Part shown: positions 5,649 to 9,193 of the stretch, piece by piece
Numbering within the stretch: position 1 is the first letter of the stretch
How the letters are laid out: every line of letters starts with the position of its first letter
Assembly (NCBI GenBank): GCA_947258735.1
Contig: CAMYJJ010000114.1
Location: 1-9,193 of the forward strand
Direction of reading: 5' to 3'
DNA length: 9,193 bases
From: Thermodesulfovibrionia bacterium
GTDB lineage: Bacteria > Nitrospirota > Thermodesulfovibrionia > UBA6902
Made by a program: the position numbers and the translations under genes
The notes under the pieces: model-generated
The model's database searches: none
What the model was told of the DNA's origin: nothing
The model's input: the letters and a program-made list of their open reading frames with translations, nothing else

Positions 5649-6646
5649 GCAAGCCTCCTGAAAATGGAATCAAAAAAAACGTTATCAACAGAGAAATTGA
5701 TACTCAATGCAAACAGATTGTCCGGGACATTCAATTCCTTAAGCTTTACAAGGTCTTTTTCCGTGGTAACAATATCCAGCCCCGCTGCATCCTGCTTCAG
5801 CTGTTCCATATCTTTTACTGAATATATGTGATGGTCCCTGTACTTCTTAAAGCCTGCTATATCTGCACCGCACCGCTTTAAGGTTGATGTAAAGTACTCT
5901 GTATTTGCAATGCCGGCAAATGCATAGATATTTTTTTTATCCAGATAGTTCACATCCCTTGATTCTCCTGATACATGTATCAGTCCGGAAGGAATGTGTG
6001 ATGACAGATAAACAGGCATATCAGGATGAATGGTTTTAATTCTGTCCCTGATATAGGTGAGCATATCATCTGCTGTCTGGTCGCTTTTTGTTATTATTGC
6101 GTAATCAGCTCTTTTCACAGCGGTAAGGGGTTCTCTCATTGTGCCCTCGGGGAACAGTTTTTCATTCCCAAAAGGGTTTGTGCCGTCTATCAATACAACA
6201 TCAATGTCCCTCTCAAGGGCAATATGCTGAAAACCATCATCAAGAATCATGAGTGATGGCTTCGTATCAAGATTCTTCAGGGCAAACAGACCGGCCTCGT
6301 ATCTTTTACTGCCTTTGACAACCGAAACACCTTTCAGTTTTTCTGCTATTAAATACGCTTCATCACCGGCCTCTTTAACACCAAGAACAGGACCCTCACC
6401 CTTACTTACAAAACATGTTTCTTTTACCTTTCCTTTATACCCCCTGGTGAGTATGCATGGCTTAAACCCCTTTTTAGCCGCCTCCTCAGCCAGACGTATC
6501 ACAGCAGGAGTTTTGCCGGTCCCGCCAAGCGTGATATTTCCGATACTGATGACCTTGACAGGCAGCCTCCCGGGTTTTTTAAAATGCTTATAGCTGAATG
6601 TCCTGCATGAGATACCAAAATGATAAAGCGCGCTAAACAGTCCCAA
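5645..6646 (-). CDS. lpxK: tetraacyldisaccharide 4'-kinase LpxK
   Basis: A 333-residue lipid A kinase that phosphorylates the 4' position of the tetraacyldisaccharide-1-phosphate at the cytoplasmic face of the inner membrane, giving lipid IVA. The Walker A loop is ISIGNITLGGTGKTP (34-47, GGTGKT 41-46). RGYKG is at 68-72, GDEAYL at 94-99, the catalytic-region LDDGFQH at 135-141, and LFPEGTMREPL at 164-174. The C-terminal half has FAGIANTEYF and TTEKDLVKL as in other LpxK. Length is normal and no key motif is missing. The start is TTG at 6646, chosen because AAGGAGG lies four bases upstream and the next residues (GLFSALYHFG) match the usual N-terminal helix. The gene overlaps the waaA end by 14 bases and yjbQ by 4. 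Confidence 0.95.
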   Translation of the reverse strand: MGLFSALYHFGISCRTFSYKHFKKPGRLPVKVISIGNITLGGTGKTPAVIRLAEEAAKKGFKPCILTRGYKGKVKETCFVSKGEGPVLGVKEAGDEAYLIAEKLKGVSVVKGSKRYEAGLFALKNLDTKPSLMILDDGFQHIALERDIDVVLIDGTNPFGNEKLFPEGTMREPLTAVKRADYAIITKSDQTADDMLTYIRDRIKTIHPDMPVYLSSHIPSGLIHVSGESRDVNYLDKKNIYAFAGIANTEYFTSTLKRCGADIAGFKKYRDHHIYSVKDMEQLKQDAAGLDIVTTEKDLVKLKELNVPDNLFALSINFSVDNVFFDSIFRRLA

Positions 6647-7892
6647 TGAACCTCCTTACCAGTTCAAGTGCTTTATGTACTGCTCCTGTATTTTTCTCAA
6701 CAATAGTTTTTGCATTTTTTCCAAGGGACAACGCTTTATCATCATCTGAGAGAAGTTCGGAAACCGTATCTGAAATTTCATTGGCGTTACTAACCTGAAC
6801 TGCTGCGGATTTTTTCAGGAACTCCCCGGAAATCGGAAAGTTGCTCATATGAGGCCCGAAGAGTATGGGCTTTGACCAGTAGGCAGGTTCCAAAATATTA
6901 TGCCCGCCGACAGGAACAAGGCTGCCGCCGATAAACGCGATTGATACATTCGAAAAAACCCTTGATAACTCTCCTATAGTATCAAGCAAAATAACATCAG
7001 GACAGCCGTCGTTCGTCGCTCGTCGGTCGTCGGTCAGTTTAGATCTCTTAATATAATCAAACCCTTTTTCCCTGATCAACTTTTCAACGTATAAGAACCG
7101 CTCAGGATGTCTTGGTGCAATGATGAGACTGACCCTGTCATATCTTTCCTTAATCAATGAATATGCATCCAGAATAATTTCATCTTCGCCTTCATGGGTG
7201 CTGGCTGCCAGAAAGATTTTCCCATCAACATGATTAACCCATGTAAGCGATGATGAGCTGTCCAGTGAAATATCAAATTTGAAGTTTCCCATGACTCCCA
7301 CTTTTCCCTTTGCAGCGCCCAGCTGTTTGATCCTTTCAGCATCACCGTCACTCTGCATGTAAAGGTAGTCAATGTATGAGAGCATCTCCTTCATGAAGAA
7401 CCTTATTTTCTTATATCCGCTGAATGACTTCTCCGAAATCCTTCCGTTCAGCACAATAATGTCAGAGCCCGATTTTTTTAAAGTCGCTGTAAGTACAGGC
7501 CATAGTTCGGTCTCAATAGTCACAAACAGGTCAGGCCGCAGTAACCTGACCACTCTTCCCACACAAAAACCTGTGTCAACAGGAATATACATTGTCCGAT
7601 CGGCCTCAGGGAAGTTTTTTCTGGCAATTGCCTGACCGGTATACGTGGTAGTGGACAGTGTAATTTTTTTGTCTGGAAATTCCTTTTTCAGCGCCTTTAA
7701 AAAGGGAAGACAGGCAATCACTTCTCCTACAGAAACGGCATGGACCCATATGTCGGTCTTGCCGTATACGGCCAGGCCAAAACGTTCTCTTATGAAAGCT
7801 GATTTATCGTCAGGCCCCTTCTTCAACAGAATCCATGGCGAGTAAAGCAATACAGCAATTGCAGATAATACATTATATAAATGCAGCATCAT
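6633..7892 (-). CDS. waaA: 3-deoxy-D-manno-octulosonic acid (Kdo) transferase WaaA/KdtA
   Basis: A 419-residue GT30 glycosyltransferase that adds Kdo from CMP-Kdo to lipid IVA on the inner face of the inner membrane. An N-terminal hydrophobic anchor lies at about 5-23. The acceptor half has HAVSVGE at 51-57 with the catalytic-type Glu57, ETELWP at 127-132 and NGRIS at 149-153. The donor half has GNFKFD at 202-207, STHEGE at 231-236, PRHPER at 260-265, LLDTIGELSRVF at 302-313, GGSLVPVGGHNILEPA at 322-337 and GPHM. Length fits the family. Residues 287-296 (TDDRRATNDG), in a loop just before the DTIGEL block, are encoded by a tandem heptamer repeat. How many Kdo residues it adds cannot be told. 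Two ATGs lie side by side (7892 and 7889); only a weak TAGG precedes them. It starts seven bases after lpxB. Confidence 0.95.
   Translation of the reverse strand: MMLHLYNVLSAIAVLLYSPWILLKKGPDDKSAFIRERFGLAVYGKTDIWVHAVSVGEVIACLPFLKALKKEFPDKKITLSTTTYTGQAIARKNFPEADRTMYIPVDTGFCVGRVVRLLRPDLFVTIETELWPVLTATLKKSGSDIIVLNGRISEKSFSGYKKIRFFMKEMLSYIDYLYMQSDGDAERIKQLGAAKGKVGVMGNFKFDISLDSSSSLTWVNHVDGKIFLAASTHEGEDEIILDAYSLIKERYDRVSLIIAPRHPERFLYVEKLIREKGFDYIKRSKLTDDRRATNDGCPDVILLDTIGELSRVFSNVSIAFIGGSLVPVGGHNILEPAYWSKPILFGPHMSNFPISGEFLKKSAAVQVSNANEISDTVSELLSDDDKALSLGKNAKTIVEKNTGAVHKALELVRRFIGTV
6651..6657 (-). promoter_or_regulatory. strong ribosome binding site for the TTG start of lpxK
   Basis: AAGGAGG on the minus strand, inside the end of waaA and four bases before TTG 6646. 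A near-perfect anti-Shine-Dalgarno match probably compensates for the weak start codon and supports this start. Confidence 0.75.
7007..7034. repeat. four tandem degenerate heptamers inside waaA
   Basis: Plus-strand units CGTCGTT, CGTCGCT, CGTCGGT and CGTCGGT follow each other without gaps, all fitting CGTCGNT. They encode roughly residues 287-296 of WaaA on the minus strand. Similar CGTCG-type runs occur between genes in some environmental bacterial genomes, so this looks like a dispersed repeat inserted in a tolerant loop. The unit length is not a multiple of three. Confidence 0.8.
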
Positions 7893-7899
7893 ATGCGAC

Positions 7900-9012
7900 C
7901 TACCATCGGGCCAGCTCTCCGATCATATCTGCCACCCTGACAGAGGGTTTTCTGTCTTTCATTATCTCCCTGATTTTATCCAGGCCATTGATCATCTCAT
8001 TTCTGTATGTCTCATCATCTATTATTCTCTTCAATTCATCATATATGTTATCTGCACTGGCATCTTCCTGAAGCAGTTCCTTAACGACCTCTTTATCGGA
8101 CAGGATATTCACAAGGGAAATAAATCTCACCAGTGACATTCTTTTTCCAATGAAGTACGTAACAGGGGACACTTTGTAAAATACAACCATGGGCGTACGC
8201 ACAAGGGCAGTCTGCAGGGTAGCGGTTCCGGACGCAACAGCCGCGGCCTCTGAACAGGCAAGGGCCTCAACTGTCCTGTCATACACAATCCTGATATAGT
8301 CCGGAACCCTGATATTAAGATCGGTTCCTGATAAGAGAGGAACGAGAACCTGAATATCAGGAAATTTATTTTGAAACTTATGTGCTACTTCAATTATGGT
8401 GGACAGGTGTTTATTAATTTCATTCGGTCTGCTTCCCGGAAGTATCGTAATAACCCTTTTTGCAGGGTCGATATCAAGACCTTTTTTTATATCCTCTTTA
8501 GACTGCTGAATATTGATATTCTCAGCAACAGGGTGTCCTACAAATTCACAAACAAGACCTGTGTGTTTGTAATAGTCAACTTCAAAAGGAAAGAGCACTG
8601 CCATCGTATGGACCAGTGAAGCTATCTTCTTTACTCTCCCCTTGCGCCATGCCCATACCTGGGGACTTACATAATATAAGATGGGAATACCAAGTGATCT
8701 GGCTTTTTTTGCAAGGGCAATATTGAAATCAGGGTAGTCGATGAGTACAAGGACATCCGGTTTCCTGTTAATCAGGGCTGATGTTGCTTTTCTGAATGTC
8801 CGTTTGATTTCAAATAAATGATTGAGGACCTCTGATATCCCCAGAACATGAGAGATCGGCGCCAGTAAAGACACGCCTTCCTCTTTCATCCTGGGACCGC
8901 CTATGCCGAAAATTTCTATATCCGGCCAGTTCTTCTTAAGCTGCCTGCTGAGCAAAGCGCCATAGAGCTCTCCCGAGGCTTCGCCGGCGCTTATCATGAC
9001 CTTTTTTGACAC
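7900..9012 (-). CDS. lpxB: lipid-A-disaccharide synthase LpxB
   Basis: A 370-residue GT19 enzyme that joins UDP-2,3-diacylglucosamine and lipid X to form the beta-1,6 lipid A disaccharide-1-phosphate, peripherally on the inner membrane. Family motifs in order: SAGEASGELYGA (8-19), GIGGPRM (36-42), DYPDFN (92-97), YYVSPQVWAWR (113-123), FVGHP (157-161), LPGSRPNEI (191-199), ASGTATLQTAL (260-270), TPMVVFYK (273-280), VNIL (301-304). Length is normal. The start is GTG at 9012. The next ATG (residue 6) would remove the first beta strand residues before AGEASGE, so GTG is preferred although no clear ribosome site precedes it. At residue 267 a Gln stands where most LpxB proteins I recall have Glu. 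It is the first visible gene of the lpxB-waaA-lpxK-yjbQ operon; the upstream side is a repeat region. Confidence 0.95.
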   Translation of the reverse strand: MSKKVMISAGEASGELYGALLSRQLKKNWPDIEIFGIGGPRMKEEGVSLLAPISHVLGISEVLNHLFEIKRTFRKATSALINRKPDVLVLIDYPDFNIALAKKARSLGIPILYYVSPQVWAWRKGRVKKIASLVHTMAVLFPFEVDYYKHTGLVCEFVGHPVAENINIQQSKEDIKKGLDIDPAKRVITILPGSRPNEINKHLSTIIEVAHKFQNKFPDIQVLVPLLSGTDLNIRVPDYIRIVYDRTVEALACSEAAAVASGTATLQTALVRTPMVVFYKVSPVTYFIGKRMSLVRFISLVNILSDKEVVKELLQEDASADNIYDELKRIIDDETYRNEMINGLDKIREIMKDRKPSVRVADMIGELARW

Positions 9013-9055
9013 CAGTTACGATATCATTATTTAAATGCTTAATTCAATGAAGACG

Positions 9056-9193
9056 GATTTGGTAAATGACCAATGTCAAAACTCCAATGCCAATTGAATG
9101 TCAAGCGTATAAATGTCAATAAAAAATATGCACCCTGAATGCGATTTATTTTTAATCTAGTCATTTGAAATTTGGAATTCAATTGACATTGAA
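9056..9193. repeat. degenerate inverted-repeat element at the window edge
   Basis: AATGTCAA occurs three times within 48 bases (9072-9079, 9097-9104, 9112-9119), and its reverse complement TTGACATT occurs at 9183-9190. The flanks are also similar in inverted order: GGTAAATGACC on the left, and AGTCATTTG with GGAATTCAATTGACATT on the right. It contains no gene. The pattern resembles the ATTTGACATT-type intergenic repeats seen in several bacterial phyla. The element probably continues beyond the window. Confidence 0.5.

Noticed and set aside
7372..8619. Plus-strand open frames opposite waaA and lpxB
   Set aside because: Antisense to motif-complete essential genes, without ribosome sites or recognisable products.
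9013..9060. Promoter for lpxB using TTGAAT near 9045
   Set aside because: The region is very AT-rich, several weak pairings are possible and none stands out; the true promoter may lie beyond the window.

Overview
The window reads as chromosome of a Gram-negative, lipopolysaccharide-making bacterium of moderate GC content (mid-40s percent by eye). The mix of a lipid A gene cluster, a DUF116 protein with a tiny four-Cys partner, a UMF1-type transporter and many intergenic palindromic repeats resembles Nitrospirota or Desulfobacterota-like genomes. That placement is an impression, not a demonstration.

Left part (1-2107). The window opens in the last 34 codons of an IS3-family transposase. The end of this insertion sequence, near position 112, has cut a small membrane-protein gene on the minus strand, leaving about 62 N-terminal codons. 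Next, all on the minus strand, come a 227-aa PAPS-type sulfotransferase standing alone with its own ribosome site, a 51-aa four-cysteine protein, and a Cys-rich DUF116 protein. The last two lie in the order DUF116 then small protein and probably share a promoter at 2154-2182.

Middle (2108-5249). A gene-free stretch of about 420 bases holds a MITE-like long inverted repeat (about 2247-2389) and a second 46-bp palindrome (2417-2462). It separates the divergent DUF116 gene and a 435-aa UMF1/Atg22-like MFS transporter, the only complete plus-strand gene. The transporter converges, with an 11-bp gap, on a minus-strand DUF21-CBS (CNNM/CorB-like) membrane protein, which has its own good sigma-70-like promoter.

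Right part (5250-9012). A tight minus-strand operon reads lpxB - waaA(kdtA) - lpxK - yjbQ, with gaps or overlaps of +7, -14 and -4 bases. LpxB makes the lipid A disaccharide-1-phosphate, LpxK adds the 4'-phosphate and WaaA attaches Kdo, so three inner-membrane-associated steps are grouped. YjbQ (UPF0047) is translationally coupled to LpxK by an ATGA overlap although no lipid A role is known. The waaA gene carries four tandem degenerate 7-bp repeats inside its coding sequence. The window ends in another degenerate inverted-repeat element upstream of lpxB.

No convincing wholly new system is visible. The most unexplained items are the DUF116/four-Cys pair, the repeat families (one of them apparently inside waaA), and the IS-disrupted membrane gene.
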